DNA of 59,811 bases from Actinomadura sp. 6K520 (lineage in GTDB: Bacteria; Actinomycetota; Actinomycetes; Streptosporangiales; Streptosporangiaceae). Each line of letters starts with the position of its first letter. Positions within the stretch are counted from its first letter, which is position 1. This document shows, piece by piece, positions 8,379 to 17,798 of the stretch. The translations under genes were made by a program, and so were the position numbers. Under the pieces are notes generated by a model that worked only from the letters and a program-made list of their open reading frames with translations, searched no databases and was not told where the DNA came from. The stretch lies in the NCBI RefSeq assembly GCF_004349245.1, contig NZ_SMLC01000029.1, forward strand, positions 1-59,811. Reading direction: 5' to 3'.

Positions 8379-9239
8379 TCAGGCCATGTCTTGGGCAGCG
8401 GACGCGATGAGAACACGCGACTCGTCACGGCCAAGGGCCTGCGCTCGCAGGTGATTGAACACAAGCGTATAACTATGGACATCGTCGACTTTCTCCAGAT
8501 ACAGGCTTCCCCGTCGGTACTCGACGTACACGACCGCCGGGTCAGCAGGTTCGGGGAAGCTTAAGATCCTGAAGCCGCCTTGCATCCCCGGATGAGCGCC
8601 TGCCGTGAAGGGGAGCACCTGGATAGTGATGTTCGGCTGGCGGGATAGCGCAACAAGCCAGTCGAGTTGATCTTTCATGGCGTTGCGGCCACCCACCACT
8701 CGCCGTATCACAGCCTCATTGCACACAAACCACATCTCTGGAGCATTGTCTGCTTCGAGAAGCCTCTTCTGCCGCTCCATACGGAGTGTGGTTTGCCTGT
8801 TGATCTCATCCTCGCTTGGGACGATAGCTTCAGCGAGATAGGTCGCTCTTGCGTATGCCTCGACCTGGAGGATCCCTGGCACGACTTCAGGCTGGTAATC
8901 CTGAATCGATGCCGCCTCCTCCTCTAGCCCGACGTAGACCTGGAACCAACTGGGCATGGTGCTGCTATAGGGGTGCCACCAGCCGCGCTTGCGGGCGTCC
9001 TTCGCCACCTGGAGGAGGGCTTCGCGCTCGTCGCCGGTGACGCCGTAGACCTCCAGCATGAGGGAGACCTCGCCGACGCGGGCGCCGCTCTGGCCCGTCT
9101 CGATACGGGTGATCGTCACGGGCGCGCACCCGATGCGTTCGGCGACCTGTTCGCGGGTCAACCCGCACTCCTTGCGCAACCGGCGAAGCTCAGCGGCGAG
9201 GCGGCGCTTGCGGACGGTGGGGCTGCGGCGAGCGGTCAC
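8379..9239 (-). CDS. XRE-family regulator with DUF5753 domain
   Basis: The start is a GTG at 9239 with AAGGAGG five bases upstream. The 286-aa protein has an HTH_3 domain at residues ~16-70 (LRKECGLTREQVAERIGCA, then TRIETGQ) and a DUF5753 domain from ~95 to 275, recognised by the QDYQPEVVPGILQVEAYARA motif and the IQVLPFTAGAHPGMQGGF segment. The family pairs with DUF397 proteins and binds DNA as a regulator. It is divergent from the small protein/ATPase pair at 9447, across an AT-rich 207-bp gap. Confidence 0.88.
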   Translation of the reverse strand: MTARRSPTVRKRRLAAELRRLRKECGLTREQVAERIGCAPVTITRIETGQSGARVGEVSLMLEVYGVTGDEREALLQVAKDARKRGWWHPYSSTMPSWFQVYVGLEEEAASIQDYQPEVVPGILQVEAYARATYLAEAIVPSEDEINRQTTLRMERQKRLLEADNAPEMWFVCNEAVIRRVVGGRNAMKDQLDWLVALSRQPNITIQVLPFTAGAHPGMQGGFRILSFPEPADPAVVYVEYRRGSLYLEKVDDVHSYTLVFNHLRAQALGRDESRVLIASAAQDMA

Positions 9240-9446
9240 TTCGTCCTCCTTGTATCCGTTTTATGGTGCCTTGGGATCAAGATCGAAAAAACAAACTGCG
9301 TTAGTTCAGTTCGTTTCTATTGCAGAACGCACGTCATCCGCGCACACTCTGACCGTAGCGAAAGTCACGCACGGTAGACGGGCGATCACGCAAGAAAGTC
9401 GGGTGAATCGTGGTCGTTCGCGTGCCCGGGGAAAGGGCGTCAGACG

Positions 9447-9728
9447 ATGTCAGCGGATCAGCGGCCGCATTCGGTGCGGTTCAGCCTCCTGGCTGATCTG
9501 TGTTACAAACTGGGCGAAAGCCAGCAATGCACCTCTATGCTCGTCCACCCGTCGCGCGGTGAGGCCGTGCTTTGGGTGCCGGAGCGGGCGTGGCCGCGCA
9601 CATGGCTCGGGGTCGCAGCGGTCGACCATCGGGGGCGGTGGCGCTACGCCTTCGGCGGGCAGTGGTGCATGGCCGGGGACGTCGGGGAGACGGCCGCGCG
9701 GGTGGCGTGGGCGGTGCGGGCCCGGTGA
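9447..9728 (+). CDS. Small hypothetical protein, 93 aa
   Basis: The frame is clean and its TGA overlaps the GTG of the next gene (GTGA), so the two are translationally coupled. The protein has no export signal. It carries several Trp and Cys residues (CYKLGESQQCTSM, RAWPRTWLGVAAVDHRGRW) and may form a small beta-rich fold. Such short genes often precede ATP-binding anti-sigma-like genes near XRE/DUF397 loci in actinomycetes, so a role with those partners is likely but unproven. Confidence 0.6.
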   Translation: MSADQRPHSVRFSLLADLCYKLGESQQCTSMLVHPSRGEAVLWVPERAWPRTWLGVAAVDHRGRWRYAFGGQWCMAGDVGETAARVAWAVRAR

Positions 9729-10231
9729 AGCACTTGGGAACGTGCGTCATTCCGTCCAGCCCGAGGAACGTGGTGAACGGACGGCGGTGGCTGCTGGGAC
9801 GGCTCGAACCGCTGCTCGGTGCTGAACACAGCGCATGCGATGACAGCGTCCTGCTGCTGTCCGAGACGCTCACGAACGCGATCGTCCACGGCGAGGGCAA
9901 TCTCGTGGAGGTGGACGCCTACGTGGACACGGCCAACATCCGGATCGAGGTCACCGACGAGGGCGGTGCCAGCGTTCCGCATCACGTCGATGATCCCCAG
10001 GGCGAACACGGGCGCGGCCTGCCCATCCTGTCGATGCTCGCCAAGTCGTGGGGCTTCGAGCAACTGGACGACGGCCGGCTGCGCGTCTGGTTCGAGGTCC
10101 CGCACACCGCGCCCCCCGATACTCGCGCCGCAACGCCGGAGGACGCTCCGACCCCGCCGCGTCCCCGTGACGGCGCCTACGAGGTGTCCGCTTTCGCGGC
10201 GAACAACTCCGCTCACTCCGGCGACCGGTGA
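9725..10231 (+). CDS. ATP-binding protein, anti-sigma/RsbW-like HATPase_c_2
   Basis: The GTG start at 9725 overlaps the previous stop. The 168-aa protein has a GHKL ATPase fold: N-box E47...N51 (SETLTNAIVHG), D78 with G80-G81 (VTDEGGAS), and the G2 box near residues 96-101 (HGRGLPIL). It lacks sensor and phosphoacceptor domains. This is the RsbW/SpoIIAB-like serine kinase or anti-sigma type, abundant in actinomycetes. The Pro-rich tail after residue 130 is probably disordered. Together with the XRE and DUF397 genes it forms a small regulatory neighbourhood. Confidence 0.8.
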   Translation: MKHLGTCVIPSSPRNVVNGRRWLLGRLEPLLGAEHSACDDSVLLLSETLTNAIVHGEGNLVEVDAYVDTANIRIEVTDEGGASVPHHVDDPQGEHGRGLPILSMLAKSWGFEQLDDGRLRVWFEVPHTAPPDTRAATPEDAPTPPRPRDGAYEVSAFAANNSAHSGDR

Positions 10232-10334
10232 CCGCCTGCCCGGCGCGACCGGTCAGTCAGGGCGGGCGCGGCGAGAACGCGCGGCAACGCGATCCGCACG
10301 CCACCATGTGCTGGGAGCGAGGAAGGAGCCGACG

Positions 10335-11069
10335 TCACTGGTCGTCGTTCTTGTGGTCGTCCCGTTCGGCGAGTCGTTGGAGGTTCTTGCGGACCTCCCA
10401 GGCGGTGGCCGCAATGCTTGCGATGCTCGGAGCCGGGCGGGTGGGCCGGCGCGCGATGGGCGTTTCAGGCGCGTGACGCGTGACCGCCTGGGCCAGCCTT
10501 GCCGTGTCCAGTCGCCAGCCCTGGATCTGTCGCTCCACCAGCGACGGCTCGGCGATCAGGCGGGAGAACCAGGGCATCAGGGCCGCCTCATTGAACTCCC
10601 GCTCCAGCGCGGTAGGTGGCGGCAGCCCCGGTGGCCTGGGCAAACGTGCCATCCGCTCGGTGACGCCCGCGGCGTTGAGTTCGACCCCCACGCAGTGGCG
10701 GCGTCCCTTCTGGTTGGCGCCGTGCACGATCCGGTCGAAGGTCACGATGCAGTCGATCCACGACCAGGGGATCAACTCTGCCAGTTCGCTTTCGCCGGTG
10801 GGGCCGAAGTAGACGCCGCGGGCGTCCACCGCGAACGACACCTCCCCGCGACGTACCGACCTCGTGACGAGAACGGCCACGACCGCGGTCACCGCGCAGA
10901 ACCCTGCCAGCGCGAAGACGATGCCGGGCCCGGGGTTTCGAATGGCCTGGTACAGCAGGAACGCGTCCACGGCACCGAGGGCCATCAGAATCGGCAGATT
11001 GCCGCGCCAGCTCTGCTGGGCGATATAGGCACCGTCGGAAAGCCCGTCGGGGGCGTCGTCAGGTCTCAT
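10335..11069 (-). CDS. Small membrane protein with PH-like soluble domain
   Basis: The ATG at 11069 overlaps the stop of the large upstream gene (ATGA), so translation is coupled; a GTG at 11078 has its would-be ribosome site too close. The 244-aa protein has two transmembrane helices at ~20-70 (NLPILMALGAVDAFLLYQAI, then IVFALAGFCAVTAVVAVLV). A soluble beta-strand region follows (FAVDARGVYFGPTG, LIPWSWIDCIVTF) that resembles the bacterial PH-like domain found after paired helices. It is the last gene of the six-gene protease/prenyl operon and may anchor or regulate the secreted product. Its role is unknown. Confidence 0.65.
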   Translation of the reverse strand: MRPDDAPDGLSDGAYIAQQSWRGNLPILMALGAVDAFLLYQAIRNPGPGIVFALAGFCAVTAVVAVLVTRSVRRGEVSFAVDARGVYFGPTGESELAELIPWSWIDCIVTFDRIVHGANQKGRRHCVGVELNAAGVTERMARLPRPPGLPPPTALEREFNEAALMPWFSRLIAEPSLVERQIQGWRLDTARLAQAVTRHAPETPIARRPTRPAPSIASIAATAWEVRKNLQRLAERDDHKNDDQ

Positions 11070-14000
11070 GAGCAGCACTCCTCTGCCGGCCGCACGGGCG
11101 GCAGCAGCACCGGGGACCAGTGGGCCGGTGCACGCCCGCTGAATACCGTGGAGGAAGGAGTCGCAGTTACCGTGTCGATAGGAATGATCGGGTCGCCGGG
11201 CTCGACACCCGCACTCGGTACAGACGGCGGACTCACGGCCGCGTCATTGAGCGCGTACACGGTGAAATGGTATTCCCGGTATGGTGACAGGCCATTTATG
11301 ACGGCGGTTGTCACGTTGCCGGGCACATAAGTCGTGGTGGTGGCCGGGCTGCTCACGATCGCGTACGCGCGAACGGGCAGTGCCCCCGGGTCCTCGGGTG
11401 CGGTCCAGGAGACGGTCGCCGACGCGGGCCTCGGGGCAGCGGCCACGCCGCCAGGAGCGGACGGACTGATCCCCGGGCCGAGACCGCCGGCCGTCAGGTT
11501 CGCGGGGGCCAGAGTCCCGGCGCGGCACAGTACGTGGACCAGGGCGCTTCCGCTGTAGCCCTGACTCGTGGCGGTGATCTCCGAGGTGCCCCGTTCGGTT
11601 GAAACGAACCGGCCGTTGCCGTCGATGGACCCCGGCCCTGAGGTGACCTTCCATTCGACGGGCCCCGGCGGGATTCCGGCGAACTTGGCCGTGAAGGCTA
11701 TGGGCACGTTGACGTCGGTCTCCGTGCGTGCGGGGTCGATCGTGAGCCCGACGAAAGGACCGTCGGCATGGAGGATGGTCCAGAAGAGGTTGATGATGCC
11801 GTCGATCCGCCCCTCTCCTTCGCCGAAGAGTGCGCTCAGCCGTAAGTACGCATCGACCCTGATGCCGATTCTCACCTCCCACCAGGGATTCTGCGTGGTG
11901 TCCGCCTTCGCCTCAAGGTACGGGCCGACGGCCACTCCAGGGCCGCCGACCTCGTTGAAGATCAGCGTGAACTCCGCCAGCACGGCGGCGTGGGCCAACG
12001 CATCGAGATAGAAATCGGCATGCCAGCCCTTGTTGGACCCCTGCCGGTCGATCTTCTCGAAGTGGACTCCCAGGTCGTCCTTCCAGATGTGCGCGCCGAC
12101 CTCCCTGTTGTGCTGCAGCGCCACGCTGACGCCACCGGACACCCCGACCTTGATGTTCAACGCCAGGTTGAAAGTGGGTTGCACCCACAGGGGCGGGACA
12201 TAGTAGAGCAGCTTGCGGCTGAGCTTGAGCTTGGCGAACTTCTTGGTGATGTTGAGCTCCGAGCCGATCCCCAGCTTCACCCGGTATTCGTCGGCGTAGG
12301 CCAGCGATAGGTGGGAGTCCATGTAGGTCTTGCCGCCGGACACCCACACCCTCGGGCGGATGTGCGGGGTAAAGGTCCACCACGCTTCCACCTTGCCCAC
12401 CCGGCCCTCACCATCCGGCTTGGGAGCGAAGGTGAATTCGAGTACCAGGCTGCCGTCCCTGATCCCGGCCGAAACACCTCGGGGGGTGACACCGCCTGAG
12501 GGCGCGCCCTGGTCGACGGTCTTTCCGTTGATCGTGGGCCGGCGGAGCCGCACGCCGGGGCCCAGCGCCTCGAGCTGCGGCGTGTCCTCCGCCCCGAGGT
12601 AGGCGTCCATCGAGAACCCTCCGTCGGTCAGGGCCTCGTTCAACGCCGCCCGCCGGGCCGAGAGGATCAGCAGCCCGGACTGCCGCGTCACTCCGGTGAT
12701 CGTGCGGAAGACGCCGTCGGGCACCTTGCCCGTGGGTGTGATCACCACGATGGAGCCGACCGTGAGGGCGGTGACCTGGGGCGTGGGGTCCTCGAAGTAG
12801 AGAGTTCCGTCCTTGTGGGCGGCGCGCAGGGTCTTGACCGACGCCTCCGACAGCACCACCAGCGGATTCGCCGTGACCGTCAGCTTGGGGGTGAGCTGGT
12901 CGGTCGCCGCGCTGGGCGGGCCGGCCCCGTGGGTGTTGGTGGCGTGGACGGTGAAGGTGTACTCGGTCGCGGGATCCAGGCCCGTCATGGTCGCGGTCGT
13001 GCCGGTGGTGGTCATGGTCGCCCCACCCGGCGTGGCCGTGACGGTGTAACCGGTGATCGGCGCGGTGCCGACGTCGTTGGGCACCGACCAGTCCAGCGCC
13101 ACAGAGCCGGTCGCGGTGACGCCCGCCTGGACCGATCGCGGGGCGGCCGGCGGCCGGGCCGCGTTCGGTACGACGCCGGCCAGCTCGGATGGCCGGCTGT
13201 CGCCGACCTTGTTCGTGGCGGCCACCTTCACCAGGTAGGCCGCGCCGTTCGTCAGGCCGGTGATCGGGGCGACGGTCGTGCCGGCGGGCACGTCCACCTC
13301 GTGCCCGCCGGGCTCGGCGGTCAGCTTGTAGCCGGTGACCGGTGCTCCGCCGTCCGGTGGCTCCACCCATTGCACGTCGATCCGCCCGCCGAGCGGCGTC
13401 GCCATGAGGCCGGGGGGAGGGAGGGGCACGTCGGCCGCACCCGGGCGGACCGGATCGGAAGCACGTGAGGTCGCATGGCCGACGTCGTTGATGGCGACCA
13501 GAGAGAAGGTGTAGGACTTGCCGTTGGTCAGGCCCGTGATCGTGGTCTCGGTCTCGTCCGGACCGACTTCGGTCATCTGCCCGCCGGGATTGACGATGAC
13601 CCTGTACCCGGTGAGACCGGAGGCCCCGGTCTCGGGCGGACTCCAGCTCACCCGGACGGCGCCGTCCCGTGGGAAGACATCGGTGATCAGTGGTTTGCCC
13701 GGCGGCCGCGGCGGTTCGGGGGTGATGAGGTCCGACGGCGCCGACGGTGGGCCGGCGCCTATGCCGTTGACGGCGGTGACCGTGAAGGCGTACGGCGTCC
13801 CGTTGGCGAGACCGGTCACGGGGACCTCGGTCTGGCTCCCGGCAATGCTGATGCTCTCCCCGCCGGGTGAGGCGGTGACGACGTACTTGATGATCGCGTC
13901 GTCGCCGTTGTCGGCGGGTGGCCTCCACGACACCTGCACTTGGCCGTGGCCGGGGGTTCCGGTGACGGCGGTGGGCGGGCCGGGCACCCGGGCCGCAACC

Positions 14001-15499
14001 GGCGTGATCTTCGCGGACGGCGACGACGGCGGCCCGGCTCCGACCCCGTTCGTGGCCGTGACGTCGAACGTGTACGCCTTGCCGTTCTCCAGCCCTTCGA
14101 CGGTGACCGCGGTCTCGCCGGATGTGTAGGTGCTGGCCCCACCGGGCGAGACGGTGACCTTGTATCCGGTGACGGGGGCGCCGCCGTCGGCGGCGGGCGG
14201 CCGCCAGGTCAGGCGGACGGCCTCCCGCCGGGGATCTCCGGTGACACCGCGGGGTGCCGCCGGAGCGGCCGGCCCGTTGTAGTAGACGACCACCTCGATC
14301 TCTACCGTGATCGCGGTATCGCCGCTGTTGTGCACTTTGACCGTGCCGTCTTCACCGATCTTGGCCACGGTGTATCCGCTCGTAGCCGTGCCCTCCGAGT
14401 ACGTCACCGCGGGCACGCCCTGGACGCCCACGTAGCCGCAGCACGACCCCGCGCCGGTCGGCTTGGCGGTCACGTTGACGCCCACCGCCCAGACGCCGGT
14501 GGCGGGGACACCGCCCTTTCCCAGCGGGGTGAGGATGTGATCCCCGGACGCTCCGATGCCCACCTCGGCGATCCGGGCCGGCTGCAGGGGCCGGGCGACC
14601 GCCCCGACCCTGGTGGCCGACGGCTTCACGTAGTAGCCCGCCACGTTGATTCGGACGCTCACCGCGCCTCCGGTGGTACCGATGCTCACCTTGCCGTCGT
14701 CGCCCAGCGGGACGATCACGAAGTTGTGAGCCGGATCGCCCGCGCTGAAGGCCAGATTGGACAGGGCAGGCCGGGCGGTCCCGGAGGGATAGAGCGTGAG
14801 CTCGCCGGTATCCCGGCCATGGGTGTGGACGGTCACCGCGACGTGGGTCACGGCGAGCGTGTTGGGAACGCCGCCTTTCCCCGGCGGCCGGAAGCTGTGG
14901 GTGGCGTCCGCGGCGATGCGGGTTTCGGGGAGGATCCGCGCCCCCGGCAACCCGACGTAGACGCTCCCGGCCGTGGCACCGGCCTGCGAGAGCGTGTAGC
15001 CGTACAGATCGGCGTAGACCCGGACGGCGCCCCCGCCCCGGTTGACGATCTTGACCTGGCCGTCCGCGCCGACCTTCGCGGTCACCAGGTCGTGGACATA
15101 GACATCATCGCGGTAGGCCGATGCGATCGCCTCCGGCTCGGGGGCTCCCGAGGGGAACACCACCAGGGAACCCGCTCCGCCGGTGCCCTTCGACGCCAGA
15201 TTCAACGCGACCGTGGCCACCTTCGACGCCGGCACGCCGGCCACCCCCGCCACGCGTACCGTGGCGGTCGCACCGGCGGCGATGTCCAGCGGCCCGGCCG
15301 CCCGGCCCCGCACCGAGTAGAACTGGCCGGGCTGCGGGGCCGCCGGGTCCGCGGCCTTGGGGGCGGCGACAGGTGATCGCCGCGGGGCGGCCGCCGCGCC
15401 CTCCCCGCTACCGGACCAGGTGTCCAGCACGCTGGTCAGCGAAAGCAGCAGGGCCAGCGTGAGGCAGCGGGCCAGTAAGGGGACGAGACGGCGTTTCAT
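11066..15499 (-). CDS. 1477-aa secreted multidomain protein with fibronectin-III repeats
   Basis: A Sec signal peptide occupies residues 1-~38. Residues ~60-410 hold three copies of a beta-sandwich repeat common in actinobacterial exoproteins (VPASKVATVALNL, then LVVFPSG and VYADLYGYT). Five fibronectin-III domains follow (~415-500, 505-595, 600-688, 692-780, 784-872). A unique region (~875-1270) has a segment on phase-change-like LTVGSIVVITPTGKVPDGVF and long amphipathic strands rich in Trp and His. A Big-2/Ig-like domain lies near 1280-1345 and a sixth FN3 near 1365-1450. The ATG overlaps the upstream flavoprotein stop by four bases. There is no catalytic motif I recognise and no membrane or sortase anchor. 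It is likely a released or wall-associated adhesin or scaffold, and the main exported product of its operon. Confidence 0.8.
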   Translation of the reverse strand: MKRRLVPLLARCLTLALLLSLTSVLDTWSGSGEGAAAAPRRSPVAAPKAADPAAPQPGQFYSVRGRAAGPLDIAAGATATVRVAGVAGVPASKVATVALNLASKGTGGAGSLVVFPSGAPEPEAIASAYRDDVYVHDLVTAKVGADGQVKIVNRGGGAVRVYADLYGYTLSQAGATAGSVYVGLPGARILPETRIAADATHSFRPPGKGGVPNTLAVTHVAVTVHTHGRDTGELTLYPSGTARPALSNLAFSAGDPAHNFVIVPLGDDGKVSIGTTGGAVSVRINVAGYYVKPSATRVGAVARPLQPARIAEVGIGASGDHILTPLGKGGVPATGVWAVGVNVTAKPTGAGSCCGYVGVQGVPAVTYSEGTATSGYTVAKIGEDGTVKVHNSGDTAITVEIEVVVYYNGPAAPAAPRGVTGDPRREAVRLTWRPPAADGGAPVTGYKVTVSPGGASTYTSGETAVTVEGLENGKAYTFDVTATNGVGAGPPSSPSAKITPVAARVPGPPTAVTGTPGHGQVQVSWRPPADNGDDAIIKYVVTASPGGESISIAGSQTEVPVTGLANGTPYAFTVTAVNGIGAGPPSAPSDLITPEPPRPPGKPLITDVFPRDGAVRVSWSPPETGASGLTGYRVIVNPGGQMTEVGPDETETTITGLTNGKSYTFSLVAINDVGHATSRASDPVRPGAADVPLPPPGLMATPLGGRIDVQWVEPPDGGAPVTGYKLTAEPGGHEVDVPAGTTVAPITGLTNGAAYLVKVAATNKVGDSRPSELAGVVPNAARPPAAPRSVQAGVTATGSVALDWSVPNDVGTAPITGYTVTATPGGATMTTTGTTATMTGLDPATEYTFTVHATNTHGAGPPSAATDQLTPKLTVTANPLVVLSEASVKTLRAAHKDGTLYFEDPTPQVTALTVGSIVVITPTGKVPDGVFRTITGVTRQSGLLILSARRAALNEALTDGGFSMDAYLGAEDTPQLEALGPGVRLRRPTINGKTVDQGAPSGGVTPRGVSAGIRDGSLVLEFTFAPKPDGEGRVGKVEAWWTFTPHIRPRVWVSGGKTYMDSHLSLAYADEYRVKLGIGSELNITKKFAKLKLSRKLLYYVPPLWVQPTFNLALNIKVGVSGGVSVALQHNREVGAHIWKDDLGVHFEKIDRQGSNKGWHADFYLDALAHAAVLAEFTLIFNEVGGPGVAVGPYLEAKADTTQNPWWEVRIGIRVDAYLRLSALFGEGEGRIDGIINLFWTILHADGPFVGLTIDPARTETDVNVPIAFTAKFAGIPPGPVEWKVTSGPGSIDGNGRFVSTERGTSEITATSQGYSGSALVHVLCRAGTLAPANLTAGGLGPGISPSAPGGVAAAPRPASATVSWTAPEDPGALPVRAYAIVSSPATTTTYVPGNVTTAVINGLSPYREYHFTVYALNDAAVSPPSVPSAGVEPGDPIIPIDTVTATPSSTVFSGRAPAHWSPVLLPPVRPAEECCS

Positions 15500-17778
15500 G
15501 GTTGTGCCCTTCGTGCTGGGACGCGGGTCGCGGCGGCCGGCCCGGCGGCGGCCGGCCGGCCCGCGTTCCCCGTGTGGCGCCGAACCTGGCGCGCGATGGC
15601 GGCAAGGGAGCTGTGTGCGGGGCCCGGGGGGACTCGTTCGAGGAGGTGCTCCGCCTCGTCGACGAGCTCGCGGATCCAGGCCCGGGTCTGCTGAAGCGCG
15701 GTGGTCGTGCCGATCAGGTCGGCCAGTTCGCCCGCTCGGCCCGCGCGGGTGCGGATATCACCGTCGATGGGGCGGACCGCTTCCAGCCGCGCCCCCAGCT
15801 GCGCTCGCGCCAGCCGGAAGGCCGGACACGGAGACGCCTCGTCGAGATCCGCCAGCGCGTCGCGGCCGAGCCGGTCGGTACCACCGGACAGCCGGCGGTC
15901 GTCCTCCAGAAGCTGCACCGCCAGACCGATGTTCCGGCCATACGAACCGAGGGCCGCGATCACCTCCTCGGTGGCCCCGCCCGCGCGAGCGCCGAGTTCG
16001 CAGGACGCGGCGGTGAGCGCGGCGAGCCCCGACCGCGACGACAGCTCCAGCCACCGGCGGGGCGCGGGCGGCGGGCTGAGCCGGTGGGCGGCGAGCTCTC
16101 GGACCCGGCCTCGGCACGCCTCCTCGACCGCGGAGGCGACCTGTGCGGCCAGCGGCGGACTCGCGGTGGCGCAGAGCGCCAGCGCCCTCGCCAGCAGCAG
16201 GTCGGAGGCGAGGACGGCGAAGGTCGTACCCCAGTTCGGTCCGGAGTGGACCCCGGCGGCAGCATGTACATCCACGCTGGCGGCGGCCAGCAACGCCATC
16301 GCCGCGAGGTCGGCCGAGGCCGCCAGTGGGATGAGATGATCGGATCCCGTGCCGGCCTCGGGGGTCTCCGACCGGGCGCCGTGGCCGTCGTCTTCATCAC
16401 GGCAACGCGCGGCGAGCAGCACGAACAGCGCCGGCCGCGGCGCGAAGACGTGCTCGTCGGCCGCCATCGAATGCAGCCGCGCCAGGAACGGCCAGTCGCG
16501 GCGAACCGTGTCGGCCAGAATCTCGCCGGCCACGACGAGCTGGGATCCGAGCCCGAGCCCTGGATGCAGGCAGCGGCGCATGTCGCGGGTCATGGCCACC
16601 GCCTCCGGGTCGAGGCCGAGGCCGGGTGACAGGGTGGCGCGGCGGACCAGGGCGAAGATCGGCCGGTCGGACTCGAACGTGTCCTCAAGGACACGCCAGG
16701 CGAGCCGATGCCGGACGGCGGCGTGCCGACCGGTCTCCAGGTGGCCGCTGAACCTGCGGGCCAGCCGGGTCGCGTAGGCCGAGAAGTCGTCGGTCCGCCC
16801 GGCCGCGAGGCGGGCATCGGCGATCTCCGCGGCGATCTTTCCTGATTCGAGGGCAAAGCTGATGCCCTCCCCGGTCGCCGGGTTGACCATGCCGGCCGCG
16901 TCTCCCGCCAGGAGCAGCCCCGGAGCCCAGGACCGCTCCGGCGCGAAGCCGGTGTACAGGGGAGCGCCGCGCAGCGGCCCGACCTGCCGTGCGGAAGCGA
17001 AGCCCGGGAGGCCGGCACGCAGTTCGGCGGCGAACCTGGCGAACATCTCGGCCAGGTTCACGCCGGGCTGCCGCTCGGCCACGCCGACACCGATGTTGAT
17101 CCGGTCCGGGCCCATGGGGAAGATCCAGCCGTAGGCGGGAAGCCGCGCCCCGGTCGCCGGATCCGCGAGCGGCATGACGAAGCGCAGGAGGTCGTCGAGC
17201 CCGCCCGCCCCCTTGAAGTCGAAGTACGCGCGGACCGCGTAGCCGAACCTGCCGTTCCGCCGCCCCGCCCGCACGGACCGCCGGGCCAGGACGGAAGTGC
17301 CCCCGTCCGCCGCCACGACCACCGGAGCGCGCAGCACACCCGCTCCGCCGGCGATCTCGACCCCCTGGACCGCACCGGCCTCCGTCCGGACGAGCCCCAC
17401 CGCCCGGACGCGGTCGCGGAAGTCGGCACCGGCGTCGGCGGCGCGGGCGACGATCGCCTCGTCCAGCACCGCGCGCGGGACCACGATCCCGTACCCGTCG
17501 TTCCCGTAGTCGAAGTCGCGTGTGCTGCGCCGCCCCTCGGGACCCAGCGAGACGCTGAGCCCTCCGATGGGCCGGGTCCGGCCGAGATCGCCGAGCACGC
17601 CCATCTCGGCCAGCAGCCGGACACCGGCGCGGGTGACCGCGTCACCGCAGGGTTTGTCGCGCGGAAACGCGGACCGGTCCAGCAGGATCACCCGCCTCCC
17701 GCGCCGTGCGAGATGGTACGCGGCCGTCGCCCCGGCCGGGCCCGCTCCCACGATCACCACGTCTGCGTCGTCCATCAT
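15496..17778 (-). CDS. Geranylgeranyl-reductase-like flavoprotein fused to a degenerate polyprenyl synthase
   Basis: Residues 1-~430 are a complete GGR-family FAD enzyme: GAGPAG at 11-16, the PCGDAVTRAG block at 43-52, YGWIFPMG at 216-223 and the second FAD motif LLLAGDAAGMVNPATGEGI at 288-306. This family reduces isoprenoid double bonds. Residues ~445-735 align with trans-polyprenyl synthases (RPALFVLLAA; WGTTFAVLASDLLLARAL; GSYGRNIGLAVQLLEDD). However, the first DDxxD is replaced by VDVHAAA and the second by EDDRRL, so chain elongation looks impossible. A typical GGR ends near 400-430 aa, so this is a true fusion in one frame. ATG 17775 is equally possible and better spaced from GGGGAG. An intact synthase is encoded two genes upstream. 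Confidence 0.82.
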   Translation of the reverse strand: MMDDADVVIVGAGPAGATAAYHLARRGRRVILLDRSAFPRDKPCGDAVTRAGVRLLAEMGVLGDLGRTRPIGGLSVSLGPEGRRSTRDFDYGNDGYGIVVPRAVLDEAIVARAADAGADFRDRVRAVGLVRTEAGAVQGVEIAGGAGVLRAPVVVAADGGTSVLARRSVRAGRRNGRFGYAVRAYFDFKGAGGLDDLLRFVMPLADPATGARLPAYGWIFPMGPDRINIGVGVAERQPGVNLAEMFARFAAELRAGLPGFASARQVGPLRGAPLYTGFAPERSWAPGLLLAGDAAGMVNPATGEGISFALESGKIAAEIADARLAAGRTDDFSAYATRLARRFSGHLETGRHAAVRHRLAWRVLEDTFESDRPIFALVRRATLSPGLGLDPEAVAMTRDMRRCLHPGLGLGSQLVVAGEILADTVRRDWPFLARLHSMAADEHVFAPRPALFVLLAARCRDEDDGHGARSETPEAGTGSDHLIPLAASADLAAMALLAAASVDVHAAAGVHSGPNWGTTFAVLASDLLLARALALCATASPPLAAQVASAVEEACRGRVRELAAHRLSPPPAPRRWLELSSRSGLAALTAASCELGARAGGATEEVIAALGSYGRNIGLAVQLLEDDRRLSGGTDRLGRDALADLDEASPCPAFRLARAQLGARLEAVRPIDGDIRTRAGRAGELADLIGTTTALQQTRAWIRELVDEAEHLLERVPPGPAHSSLAAIARQVRRHTGNAGRPAAAGPAAATRVPARRAQP

Positions 17779-17798
17779 CGACTCCCCGCGATCCGCAC

